This document shows positions 18,383 through 26,776 of a DNA stretch of 64,000 nucleotides, in pieces. How positions within the stretch are numbered: position 1 is the first letter of the stretch; each line of letters opens with the position of its first letter. A program made the translations under genes and the position numbers. The notes beneath the pieces were generated by a model, which was not told where the DNA came from, searched no databases, and saw only the letters and a program-made list of their open reading frames with translations. The stretch lies in the NCBI GenBank assembly GCA_031430695.1, contig JANPBZ010000007.1, positions 1-64,000 of the forward strand. The letters are read 5' to 3'. This stretch comes from JAENVT01 sp031430695 (GTDB lineage: Bacteria > Actinomycetota > Acidimicrobiia > Acidimicrobiales > Ilumatobacteraceae).

Positions 18383-19719
18383 GGAGCGACCGCCGGATCG
18401 CCGTGATCGGTGGAGGAATCGCCGGGTTGGCCGCCGCACACGCGGCGATCGAAGCCGGAGCACAGGTCACGATCTTCGAAGCAGGCGACCGCATTGGCGG
18501 AGTCATTCGCACGACACCGTTCGCCGGCCACCCGGCGATCGACGAGGGCGCCGACGCCTTCCTTGCCCGAGTGCCGTGGGCAGTCGACCTGGCACGCAAG
18601 GTGTCGCTCGGTGATTCATTGACGTCGCCGGCCGTCGGGAAGGCAGCCGTGTGGTGGAACCGTCTGCACGACATCCCCGAGGGTTTGCTGTTGGGACTCC
18701 CAACCGATCTCGTCGGCCTGGCTCGATCACGGTTGCTGACACGGCGAGGCAAACTGCGCGCTGCCACCGAGATCGTTCGTCCTCGTACCGACGTGACACC
18801 CGACTCGATCGGCAAGTACGTTCGAGCGAGATTCGGCAACGAAGTGCACGAGCGACTGGTCGACCCACTGGTGGGAAGTATCTATGCCGCCGACACGGAC
18901 GACTTCAGCCTCGTCGCGGTTCCGCAGCTGGCTGAGGTGGCGGTGCGGTCGCGCAGTGTCTTGCTGGCATCTGGACGAGAGGCTGCTGCAGCATCTGGCC
19001 CGGTGTTCTATGCGCCAGCGGCCGGAATCGGTGCGCTCGTTGATGCCATCGGCACCGCGGTCGTCGCCCGCGGCGGCGAACTGCGATGCAATTCGCCCAT
19101 CAGTGAGCTTGCGGCCGACGGACAACAATGGCGCGTCGATGGCCAAACGTTCGACCGGGTTGTTCTGGCGTGCCCGGCACGCGACGCAGCGACATTGCTG
19201 GCCACGCTCGAGCCGTCCGTCGCTTCGACACTGACCGCCATCCCCGCGGCCGGCGTCGCGCTGCTGACCTTGGCGCTACCGGCCGAAGGGTGGCCCGATC
19301 GGTTGCGTGGGCTGTCGGGTTACCTCGTGCCGAAACCGAAGCAGCGGTTGGTCACAGCCGTGTCCTTCGGATCGCAGAAATGGGCGCACTGGGCCACCGC
19401 CGATCAGATCATCCTGCGGGTCTCGCTCGGCCGCGACGGGTTGTCGGCATTGCACCTCTCCGACGACGAACTGCTGGCCGACGTGCTCGACGAGTTGCAC
19501 GCTCACCTCAACCTCGACGTCCAGCCAAGCGCCATGCGGGTCAGTCGTTGGCCGAACGCCTTCCCGCAGTACCGACCTCATCATGGTGCGACGCTGGCGG
19601 CTGCCGAGCGAGCCCTGCCACTCGGTCTGGCCCTCGCAGGCGCCAGCTATCACGGAATCGGTATCCCGGCGTGCATCCGCTCCGGCCAACAAGCGGCAAC
19701 GGTGACGTTGCAGCGCTGA
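18379..19719 (+). CDS. hemY: Coproporphyrinogen/protoporphyrinogen oxidase, HemY type
   Basis: A 446-residue FAD oxidase that converts coproporphyrinogen III to coproporphyrin III in the actinobacterial pathway (also called cgoX). The dinucleotide fold is at the N-terminus (AVIGGGIAGLAAAHAA, then FEAGDRIGGVI), with ADAFLARVPWAVDL and LVDPLVGSIYAADTDDFSL in the middle and LALAGASYHGIGIPACIRSG at the FAD-binding C-terminus. GTG start overlaps the hemH stop. No hemQ/chdC gene is in the window. Confidence 0.94.
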   Translation: MRSDRRIAVIGGGIAGLAAAHAAIEAGAQVTIFEAGDRIGGVIRTTPFAGHPAIDEGADAFLARVPWAVDLARKVSLGDSLTSPAVGKAAVWWNRLHDIPEGLLLGLPTDLVGLARSRLLTRRGKLRAATEIVRPRTDVTPDSIGKYVRARFGNEVHERLVDPLVGSIYAADTDDFSLVAVPQLAEVAVRSRSVLLASGREAAAASGPVFYAPAAGIGALVDAIGTAVVARGGELRCNSPISELAADGQQWRVDGQTFDRVVLACPARDAATLLATLEPSVASTLTAIPAAGVALLTLALPAEGWPDRLRGLSGYLVPKPKQRLVTAVSFGSQKWAHWATADQIILRVSLGRDGLSALHLSDDELLADVLDELHAHLNLDVQPSAMRVSRWPNAFPQYRPHHGATLAAAERALPLGLALAGASYHGIGIPACIRSGQQAATVTLQR

Positions 19720-19740
19720 TTCCCGATGGCAGAATGTGTC

Positions 19741-20400
19741 ATGCGGCGAGGGTCAACAGCGGTGGTGTGCGTGGCGTTGCTCACGCTCTCTGCGTGCGGC
19801 GACGACGGTTCCGGCGCCGACGTCGTCCTGGCGGCGCCGGCTACGACGACCAAGCCGACCACGACCACGTCCCCGCCGACGACCTCGACGACAACAACAA
19901 CGTCGACCTCGACCACGACGACGACGACCTCCACCACCACGACCGTGCCCGCCACGTTGCCCAACCCGGAGAGTCCACCAGCTGATCCACGAGCAGCCGA
20001 GCCGCTGATCGAGGTGGGCACCATCGAGATCCCCAAGATCGGCGTGGTCAAGTCGATGTTCGAGGGCATCACACTCACCACGCTCGATCAGGGCCCAGGG
20101 CATTGGCCCGGCACGGCCATGCCTGGCCAGCAGGGCAACGTCGTGATCGCCGGTCATCGAGTCAGCCACGACAAACCGTTCCGCCATCTCGACAAGCTCG
20201 AGGTGGGCGACGACGTGATCCTGACGAGCGGTGAGGGTCGATTCGTCTACAAGGTCACCGGCGTCGAGGTCGTCTACCCCGACGCGTTATGGATCGTCGA
20301 CCAGACCACCGAGTACACGGCCACCCTGTTCGCCTGCCATCCCGTCGGTTCGACCAGGCAACGCATCGTTGTGCACCTGGCCTACGCGCCGAACGGATAA
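19741..20400 (+). CDS. Lipoprotein-type class E sortase
   Basis: A 219-residue sortase whose N-terminus is a lipoprotein signal (VALLTLSACGDDGS; lipobox Cys19) rather than a transmembrane anchor. About 45 residues of almost pure Thr/Ser/Pro (35-80) form a stalk, then the catalytic domain: IEIPKIGVVKSMFEG, GPGHWPGTAMPGQQGNVVIAGHR with His139, and ATLFACHPVGSTRQRIVV with Cys199 and Arg208. The triad is intact. ATG at 19741 is chosen because it starts the signal peptide; ATG 19726 is an alternative. The gene sits 39 bp before an apolipoprotein acyltransferase homologue, which is notable for a lipidated sortase. Confidence 0.9.
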   Translation: MRRGSTAVVCVALLTLSACGDDGSGADVVLAAPATTTKPTTTTSPPTTSTTTTTSTSTTTTTTSTTTTVPATLPNPESPPADPRAAEPLIEVGTIEIPKIGVVKSMFEGITLTTLDQGPGHWPGTAMPGQQGNVVIAGHRVSHDKPFRHLDKLEVGDDVILTSGEGRFVYKVTGVEVVYPDALWIVDQTTEYTATLFACHPVGSTRQRIVVHLAYAPNG

Positions 20401-20439
20401 CCGGCCACACAGCACCGTGACGGCTATGGTCGCTCGCTG

Positions 20440-21990
20440 ATGTCGATTCGTTTCCCACGTTTGTCGACCTCGGCTGCCTTGGCCATCGGCGCGGGACTGA
20501 GTGTTGCGCTCTCGCTGCCCCCGTGGGGTATCTGGCCGCTGGCGTTCGTCGGCATTGCGATGTTCGAAATGTCACTGGGCGAGCGCGCGTCGAACCGAGC
20601 GCGTGCCGCACGGGGTTGGCTGTTCGGCGCGGCCTGGCTGTATCCAGGCATGGCGTGGATGTGGTCGCTGACGATCCCCGGCTATCTCGCGGCCGCGGCG
20701 ATCTTTGCCGGGTTCCACGCAGTCGCTGCTCTGGTGTCGCCGCAAGGTCCGTGGCGGGTGATCGCCAGGCCTGCGGCGCACACCCTCGCCGAAGCGCTAC
20801 GCCTCGTGCTCCCGTTCGGGGGCGTGCCGTTGGCAACACTGCCAATCGGCCAGGCCGCAGGACCGCTGGCCGGCGTCGTGCGCCTCGGCGGCGTGATCCT
20901 GCTGACATGGGTGGTGTTCCAGATCGGGTTCGCGCTCTCGGGCCCCTCGCCGTTCGTGCCACAGCTCGCTCGCAACCGCGGGCGACGCAACCAGGGCGAG
21001 TGGCATGGAGCCATTGGGCTCGCAGCGGCGATCGTATGCGTGGTCATCGCCGGCACCGTCGCCGCTACCGGAACCAGCGCAGCCCTACCCCCAACGCTTC
21101 GGGTTGCGATCGTCCAAGGCGGTGGACCTCAAGGCACTCGGGCCATCAATTCCAGCGCTCGCGAGGTGGTCGAACGCCATCTCGCGGCAACTCGAACCAT
21201 CCAACGGGGTCAGGCCGACCTCGTGGTCTGGCCGGAGAACGTCATCGATGTCGCCTCACTTGCCAGCAGCCAGGAACTTGCCGAGGTGATCACCGAGGCC
21301 GCCCGCATCAACTCTCCATTCGCAGTCGGTGTCACCGAAGATGCGCCCGACGATCACTTTCTCAACGCCCAAGTCGCCATCACACCAGACGGGCACGTCG
21401 TGTCGCGATACGAGAAGGTGCGCCGCGTTCCGTTTGGCGAATACATGCCATTGCGCGGCCTGCTGAACGCACTTGGCGCGCCGACAGATCTGGTGCCGCG
21501 CGACGCCGCCGCGGGGACTGGGCCGGCATATCTCGACATCCCGGTCGCGGGTGCACAGGTCCGCGCCGCCACCGTCATTTCATGGGAAGTGTTCTTCGGG
21601 GACCGAGTCGCCGATGGGATCGATCATGGCGGCACGTTCATCCTCAATCCGACCAACGGGTCGAGCTACAGCGGCACGATCCTGCAGTCGCAGCAGGTCG
21701 CCTCGTCGCGGTTGCGGGCGATCGAGAACGGGCGCTGGGTCGTGCAGGTTTCACCCACCGGTTTCAGCGCATTCGTGTCGCCAGATGGCGACGTGTTCGA
21801 TCGAACGTCCGTCAGCGAGCAGCGCGTCATCATCAGAACGATCTCTTTGAAGTCCGGACGCACCTGGTATTCCCGGCTCGGCGACACGCCGTTCATGCTC
21901 CTGACGTTGATCGTGTTGCTCGGGTCGTGGATCGTGCCCGGCAGGGCCTGGCTCGAGCAACGACGACTCACACCTCCAGCAATACGGTGA
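20440..21990 (+). CDS. lnt: Apolipoprotein N-acyltransferase homologue with Ser at the nucleophile position
   Basis: A 516-residue membrane protein: six or so N-terminal helices (to about 210), a nitrilase-fold domain (220-480) and a last helix. The family triad is Glu-Lys-Cys. Here Glu is in DLVVWPENVID, Lys in SRYEKVRRVPFGEYMPLR, but the Cys position reads VISWEVFFGDRV, with Ser381 (codon TCA at 21580-21582). Either Ser acts as a weaker nucleophile or the enzyme has another job. The placement after a lipoprotein-type sortase suggests a link to lipoproteins. The gene end overlaps the convergent dtd by 23 bp. Confidence 0.88.
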   Translation: MSIRFPRLSTSAALAIGAGLSVALSLPPWGIWPLAFVGIAMFEMSLGERASNRARAARGWLFGAAWLYPGMAWMWSLTIPGYLAAAAIFAGFHAVAALVSPQGPWRVIARPAAHTLAEALRLVLPFGGVPLATLPIGQAAGPLAGVVRLGGVILLTWVVFQIGFALSGPSPFVPQLARNRGRRNQGEWHGAIGLAAAIVCVVIAGTVAATGTSAALPPTLRVAIVQGGGPQGTRAINSSAREVVERHLAATRTIQRGQADLVVWPENVIDVASLASSQELAEVITEAARINSPFAVGVTEDAPDDHFLNAQVAITPDGHVVSRYEKVRRVPFGEYMPLRGLLNALGAPTDLVPRDAAAGTGPAYLDIPVAGAQVRAATVISWEVFFGDRVADGIDHGGTFILNPTNGSSYSGTILQSQQVASSRLRAIENGRWVVQVSPTGFSAFVSPDGDVFDRTSVSEQRVIIRTISLKSGRTWYSRLGDTPFMLLTLIVLLGSWIVPGRAWLEQRRLTPPAIR

Positions 21991-22417
21991 CGGGACCATC
22001 GTTCACCAGCGACACCTGCATCTCCGTACGAAATCGTCCGCTGGCGACGGTGGCTCCCGCGGCGCGCAACCGATCGATCACGGCCTCTACCAGCGGCTCG
22101 GCATGCTCGGGCCGCGCTGCGTTGATCCAACTGGGCCGGCGCCCGCCGCTGGTGTCGCCATACAGCGTGAACTGACTGACGATCAGCACCTCGCCACCGA
22201 TGTCGGCAACCGAGCGGTTCATCACACCGTTGTCGTCGTCGATCACGCGCAGGCCCCAGATCTTGTCGGCCAGCTTGCGCGCCGAAGCCTCGTCGTCGTC
22301 ATGGGTCACGCCCACCAACACGCACAAGCCCGCGCCGATCTCGCCCACAACCTCCCTGGCGATTTCTCCGGCAACACTCACCGACGCTTGCGACACTCTT
22401 TGCACCAAGCCACGCAT
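21968..22417 (-). CDS. dtd: D-aminoacyl-tRNA deacylase
   Basis: A 149-residue enzyme that hydrolyses D-amino acids (and Gly) wrongly attached to tRNA. The start MRGLVQRVSQASVSV is typical, SQFTLYGDTSGGRRPSW holds the SQFTLYA/G active-site motif, and the C-terminal NDGPVTV contains the Gly-Pro cross-subunit motif region. ATG at 22417 fits the family N-terminus; longer upstream readings do not. Divergent from galM with 29 bp between starts. Confidence 0.96.
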   Translation of the reverse strand: MRGLVQRVSQASVSVAGEIAREVVGEIGAGLCVLVGVTHDDDEASARKLADKIWGLRVIDDDNGVMNRSVADIGGEVLIVSQFTLYGDTSGGRRPSWINAARPEHAEPLVEAVIDRLRAAGATVASGRFRTEMQVSLVNDGPVTVLLEV

Positions 22418-22446
22418 CGCCCGAGTCTGCCGTACAGAATGGGTCG

Positions 22447-23226
22447 GTGATCGAACTCCGAGCAGGTTCAGCAAGTTGCACCGTCAGCGCAGCCGATGGT
22501 GGAAAGGTTGCGTCGCTGCGTGTCGACGGAGTAGATCTGATCGTCGGGCCCGATCCATCGCTGCCGGCGGCCGGTTGGGGTAGCTATCCCATGGTGCCCT
22601 GGGCCGGACGCATTCGCCGTGGTCGGTTCAGCTTCGACGGCATCGACTATCAGTTGCCGATCAACTTCGAAACGCATGCCATTCATGGGACGGGTTTCGA
22701 GCAGCCGTGGGAAGTGGTCAGTCACGACATGCAGTCTGTCGCCCTGGCCTGCCGGCTCGATTGGGTGTTGGGTGGAGCATCGCAGCAACTGATCGTGCTG
22801 CGCGACAACTCGCTCACGTGCACGCTCGCTGTTCGTGCCGGCGATCGAGCGATGCCCGCATCGATCGGTTGGCACCCGTGGTTCGTGAAGCCCGAGCGGG
22901 TCGATGTCCAGTTCGAGCGGATGTACTTGCGTGATGACGATTACATCACCGATGGGCGGACAGTTGCGCCGCCCCCTCCGCCACCATGGGACGACTGCTT
23001 CGGCGGCCCGTTGGCCACTCCCCGTTTGTGGCTCGGCGGTATCGAGGTGTCGATCACCAGCGACTGTGACTATTGGGTCGTGTACGACATGCCTGCTCAC
23101 GCAACCTGCGTGGAGCCTCAAACGGCACTGCCCGATGCCTTCAACCTTGCCGTCGATCGTGGCGGTGCGATGCGGCTGGAGCCCGGCGAAGAACTCCGTC
23201 GCAGTATGACGATCGGCTGGACGTGA
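22447..23226 (+). CDS. Aldose 1-epimerase (GalM-like)
   Basis: A 259-residue mutarotase-fold protein that interconverts alpha and beta hexose anomers. Visible features: YPMVPWAGRIRRGRFSFDG (substrate Arg), INFETHAIHGTGFEQPW with the first catalytic His, SIGWHPWFVKP with the second His, and CVEPQTALPDAFN with the catalytic Glu. It starts at GTG 22447. It is shorter than E. coli GalM (346) but similar to actinobacterial YihR/GalM-like proteins. Confidence 0.88.
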   Translation: MIELRAGSASCTVSAADGGKVASLRVDGVDLIVGPDPSLPAAGWGSYPMVPWAGRIRRGRFSFDGIDYQLPINFETHAIHGTGFEQPWEVVSHDMQSVALACRLDWVLGGASQQLIVLRDNSLTCTLAVRAGDRAMPASIGWHPWFVKPERVDVQFERMYLRDDDYITDGRTVAPPPPPPWDDCFGGPLATPRLWLGGIEVSITSDCDYWVVYDMPAHATCVEPQTALPDAFNLAVDRGGAMRLEPGEELRRSMTIGWT

Positions 23227-23298
23227 CCAGCGGCACCCACGTTGCAACCGTGTGACGCTTACCAGTCGGTAACAACGCGCCGATAGCCTGGCGGTCCT

Positions 23299-24612
23299 AT
23301 GTCTGCCGTCACCCCGGCCGGCGCCTCGGCACCCTCGCCAGACGCGCCTCTCTCGATCGCCTACTTGACCTACCGCGGCAAGCCGCATGTCGGTGGTCAA
23401 GGCGTGTACACGCGACATCTCACGAAAGCGCTGGTCGATCTCGGTCACAAGGTCGAGGTCTTCGGGGGCCAGCCCTACCCGATTCTCGACGAGCGAATCG
23501 CGCTGCATCAACTGCCAAGCCTCGATCTGTGGAACGACTACTTCCCCGGCCGTTTTCCGGGCTACTGGGAACTGAAGACCAAGGCCGATTGGGCCGAGGC
23601 GTTCAGCCACTTGCGTGGCACGTTCGGCGAGCCGCTGGCGTTCAGCATGCGCGCGCTGCAGGCGTTGAAGTCGCGCCAGGGCGACTTCGATCTCGTCCAC
23701 GACAACCAGTGCCTCGGCTACAGCGTCATCGGCATCGAGAAGCTGATCCCGACCATCGTCACGCTCCACCATCCAATCACGCGTGACCGCGCATTGGAGA
23801 TGGCTCACACCGCCAACTGGCGCCGGCGCTACTCGATCGGTCGCTGGTACAACTTCGTGAAGATGCAGGGCCGCGTCGCCAGTCGCATGCCGCGCATCGT
23901 GGTCGTCAGCGAGAACTCCATCAAAGACATCCACGCCGACATGGGTGTCAGCCTCGACCGCATGCGACTGGTTCCAGTGGGTGTTGATCCAGAGTTGTTC
24001 ACGCCTCTTCCCGGGGTCACTCGAAGGTCCGGCAGGCTGATCACTACCGCCTCAGCCGATGTCGCTCTGAAAGGCCTCTCGTACCTGCTCGAAGCAGTGG
24101 CCAAACTGCGCACCGAGCGCGACGTGACACTGACCATCATCGGCAAGCCGCGCGAGGGTGCAAGCAACGATCTGATCGACCAGCTCGGCCTTCGCCCGCA
24201 CATCGAGTTCGTCAGCGATGTGTCCGACCAACGGATCGTCGAGCTGTACGCCGAGGCTGAGATGGCGGTCGTGCCGAGTCTGTACGAAGGGTTCAGCCTG
24301 CCGGCCATCGAGGCGATGTCGACGGGTATCTGTCTGGTCGCCACCGATGGCGGCGCGCTGCCCGAGGTCACGGGTCGCGATGGCGACACCGTGCTGCAGT
24401 GCAAGGCCGGCGATGTCGACGAACTGGTCACGGTCATCCGCCGCGGGCTCGACGATGGCGAGTTGCGAACCCGCGTCGGGGAGGCCGGTCGCCGTCGGGT
24501 CGTCGAGCGATGGAGTTGGAAGCACTGTGCCCAGCTGACGGTCGATCAGTACCGAGAGGTGTTGGCCATGCCACACAACGTCGACAAGCTACGCCGGAAC
24601 GGGCGATCGTAA
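23299..24612 (+). CDS. Glycosyltransferase family 4 (GT-B fold)
   Basis: A 437-residue GT-B glycosyltransferase. The N-terminal domain begins SIAYLTYRGKPHVGGQGVYT, with the Gly-rich nucleotide-sugar loop, and has HDNQCLGYSV and TLHHPITRDR. The C-terminal domain has VPVGVDPELFTPLPG and the retaining EX7E motif EGFSLPAIE, followed by GGALPEV. Donor and acceptor are unknown. Its stop is immediately followed by a methyltransferase gene and then a cyclase-like gene, so the three form an operon. A TAGCCT box ends 9 bp before the ATG. Confidence 0.9.
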   Translation: MSAVTPAGASAPSPDAPLSIAYLTYRGKPHVGGQGVYTRHLTKALVDLGHKVEVFGGQPYPILDERIALHQLPSLDLWNDYFPGRFPGYWELKTKADWAEAFSHLRGTFGEPLAFSMRALQALKSRQGDFDLVHDNQCLGYSVIGIEKLIPTIVTLHHPITRDRALEMAHTANWRRRYSIGRWYNFVKMQGRVASRMPRIVVVSENSIKDIHADMGVSLDRMRLVPVGVDPELFTPLPGVTRRSGRLITTASADVALKGLSYLLEAVAKLRTERDVTLTIIGKPREGASNDLIDQLGLRPHIEFVSDVSDQRIVELYAEAEMAVVPSLYEGFSLPAIEAMSTGICLVATDGGALPEVTGRDGDTVLQCKAGDVDELVTVIRRGLDDGELRTRVGEAGRRRVVERWSWKHCAQLTVDQYREVLAMPHNVDKLRRNGRS

Positions 24613-25374
24613 TTGCTGACGATTCGCTTTGATCAACTCGGTGTGCAACCAGGCGACCTCGTGCTCGACGCCGGCGCAGGATACGGCCGTCACGCCTTCG
24701 AGCTCGCTCGACAAGGCGCGAACGTCGTTGCGCTCGACTATGCACAGAGCGAGGTGGAAGGCACCCGCGCCACCTTCGCAGCGATGGCCGAGGTGAACGA
24801 GATCGCCGAGGCACGATTTGCCGGTGGCTTGCAGGGGGATGCCACGCGCTTGCCTTTTGCCGACAACAGCTTTGACCGAGTCATCACCAGCGAGGTGCTC
24901 GAGCACATCCAGGCCGACACCGCCGCCATCACCGAATTCGCTCGGGTCCTGAAGGCTGGTGGCACGTTTGCCGCGACCGTGCCGACGTGGCTACCCGAGA
25001 AGATCAACTGGATGCTCAGCGACGAGTATCACGCCCCGAAGAGCGTCGGCGGCCACGTGCGGATCTACACCGCCACCGAGCTGAAGGCAAAGTTGCGCAG
25101 CGCCGGCCTCGCGGTCACGGGCAGTCACCACGCCCATGCGCTGCACTCACCGTACTGGTGGCTGAAGTGCGCGGTCGGCGTTCGCCGCGACGATCACCGT
25201 CTCGTGAAGGCGTACCGGCGAATGCTGGAATGGGAGATCGTCAAGCAACCTCGGGGCCTGAAGCTCGTCGAGCGGGCGGCGTCACCGGTGCTGGGCAAGA
25301 GCTACATCGTCTACGCCACGAAAGTTGCCCAGGAAGTTGCCGAGAAAGCTGTGGGCGATGCCGAAGCTGCCTGA
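24613..25374 (+). CDS. Class I SAM-dependent methyltransferase
   Basis: A 253-residue methyltransferase. SAM-binding motif I is VLDAGAGYGRHAFELAR (near residues 17-33), motif II is around ALDYAQSEVEG, and the post-motif DRVITSEVLEHI is typical of the UbiE/SmtA-like Methyltransf_11 group. It starts with TTG directly after the glycosyltransferase stop. The C-terminal third (YWWLKCAVGVRRDDHRLVKAY) is not part of the core fold and probably recognises substrate. Substrate unknown; likely a product of the adjacent glycosyltransferase. Confidence 0.88.
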   Translation: MLTIRFDQLGVQPGDLVLDAGAGYGRHAFELARQGANVVALDYAQSEVEGTRATFAAMAEVNEIAEARFAGGLQGDATRLPFADNSFDRVITSEVLEHIQADTAAITEFARVLKAGGTFAATVPTWLPEKINWMLSDEYHAPKSVGGHVRIYTATELKAKLRSAGLAVTGSHHAHALHSPYWWLKCAVGVRRDDHRLVKAYRRMLEWEIVKQPRGLKLVERAASPVLGKSYIVYATKVAQEVAEKAVGDAEAA

Positions 25375-26383
25375 CATCGACGGCGTGATCTCCGCCGAGG
25401 AGATCGTCGAGACAGCGGAGTGGATCGCCTCGCTGCAGCTCGATACGGGGATGATCCCCTGGTTCCCTGGTGGCCATTGCGACCCGTGGAATCACGTCGA
25501 GACCACCATGGCGCTCGATGTTGCCGGCTTCCATGCCGCCGCCGAGCGTGGCTACGAATGGCTGGTCGACATGCAACGCGACGACGGCAGTTGGTGGAAC
25601 TACTACCTGCCGGACGGCACCGTCGAGGAGGCCAAACTCGACACCAACGTGTGCGCGTACATCGCGACGGGTGTGTGGCATCACTGGCTGTGCACCTGGG
25701 ATCGGGCCTTCGTGGACCATCTGTGGCCCACCGTGCAGCGCGCGCTCGATTGGGTGCTGTCGATGCGTCGTGAAGACGGCACGGTGGTGTGGGCATGCAC
25801 GGCTGACGATCGCCCGTGGAACTACTCGCTGCTGACCGGATCATCGTCGATCGCTCACGCCCTACGTTGCGGCGCCAACCTCGCGACCCTGTGCAACGAA
25901 CCACGACCAGATTGGACGGCCGCCGCAGACCGCCTGTGCTTGTTGATCAACGAGCACCCGCGGGTCTTCGAGCCGAAGGACCGCTGGGCAATGGACTGGT
26001 ACTACCCCGTGCTGTCCGGATGTCTCCGCGGCGAGCGAGCCAAGGTCCGCCTCACCGACGGCTGGTCGGAGTTCGCCATGGAGCATCGCGGCATCCGCTG
26101 CGTCAGCGACGAACCGTGGATCACCGCCTCGGAGACCGCCGAGTGCGCCATTGCTCACGCGGCCATTGGCGATCTCGCCACGGCGACCGACCTCATCCGC
26201 TGGACACGGCGTCATCGCCGCCGTGATGGTGCGTACTACACCGGCATCGTCTACCCCGCCAAGATCCGGTTCCCTGCCGAGGAGGTGTCGGCGTATACGG
26301 GCGCAGCGGTCATCTTGGCCGCCGATGCCGTCGACAGCGCTTCGCCGGCGTGCGGTGTGTTCGTTCCCCGCATCCTCGACTGA
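25358..26383 (+). CDS. Terpenoid cyclase/prenyltransferase-like helical toroid protein
   Basis: A 341-residue protein with the look of an (alpha/alpha)6 toroid as in squalene cyclase and prenyltransferase beta subunits: IASLQLDTGMIPWFPGGHCDPWNHVETTMALD, GYEWLVDMQRDDGSWWNYYLPDG and LDTNVCAYIATGVWHHWL resemble QW repeats. No clear DXDD protonation motif of class II cyclases is visible, so it may be a sugar-processing toroid rather than a terpene enzyme. It overlaps the methyltransferase by 17 bp (ATG at 25358), so the two are translationally coupled. Function is not established. Confidence 0.75.
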   Translation: MPKLPDIDGVISAEEIVETAEWIASLQLDTGMIPWFPGGHCDPWNHVETTMALDVAGFHAAAERGYEWLVDMQRDDGSWWNYYLPDGTVEEAKLDTNVCAYIATGVWHHWLCTWDRAFVDHLWPTVQRALDWVLSMRREDGTVVWACTADDRPWNYSLLTGSSSIAHALRCGANLATLCNEPRPDWTAAADRLCLLINEHPRVFEPKDRWAMDWYYPVLSGCLRGERAKVRLTDGWSEFAMEHRGIRCVSDEPWITASETAECAIAHAAIGDLATATDLIRWTRRHRRRDGAYYTGIVYPAKIRFPAEEVSAYTGAAVILAADAVDSASPACGVFVPRILD

Positions 26384-26390
26384 CCCACGA

Positions 26391-26726
26391 CTAATCCGGT
26401 TCGCCAACCGTCCAACCGCGGCGGCGTAACTCGTCGGCGAGCACATCGGCGGGAAAGCCTCGGATCAGCAATGCCTGGGCCGACGTCAGCGTCTCGGGCT
26501 CTTCTTCGACCGACAGGGTCGGATTGTCGGCGTCGGTCGAAGTCAACCGATCGATCAGCGCCGATGCCTCAGACTTGGTGAACTTGCCCCGTGCCTGGCG
26601 TGGCGTCAACCGATACTCGGTACGCGCCGACCGGAAATCGTCGTAGCCAGCCTTGCGCATGAGCGCCTGGATGTAGGCGACCTGCTTGGCCGACGCCGGC
26701 GGACCCTGTTGGGCGAAACTCACCAC
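26391..26726 (-). CDS. Hypothetical protein with SAKQVAYIQ-type motif
   Basis: A 111-residue acidic protein. The N-terminal part (PASAKQVAYIQALMRKAGYDD ... FTKSEASALIDRLTS) resembles a short helical motif often seen at the ends of DNA-metabolism and phage proteins. The C-terminal part (SAQALLIRGFPADVLADELRRRGW) is another small helical unit. No catalytic motif is visible. It starts with tandem GTG codons 50 bp from the divergent aldehyde dehydrogenase gene and ends 7 bp from the convergent cyclase-like gene. Confidence 0.7.
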   Translation of the reverse strand: MVSFAQQGPPASAKQVAYIQALMRKAGYDDFRSARTEYRLTPRQARGKFTKSEASALIDRLTSTDADNPTLSVEEEPETLTSAQALLIRGFPADVLADELRRRGWTVGEPD

Positions 26727-26776
26727 GACACCGTACCCAGTGTCGGAAGCATGTGGCTGCGTGGCAGCATGGTTAC

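Noticed and set aside
19850..19950. Microsatellite-like ACG/ACC repeat or CRISPR-like array
   Set aside because: It is the Thr/Ser linker of the sortase, with codon-periodic variation; no spaced repeats exist.
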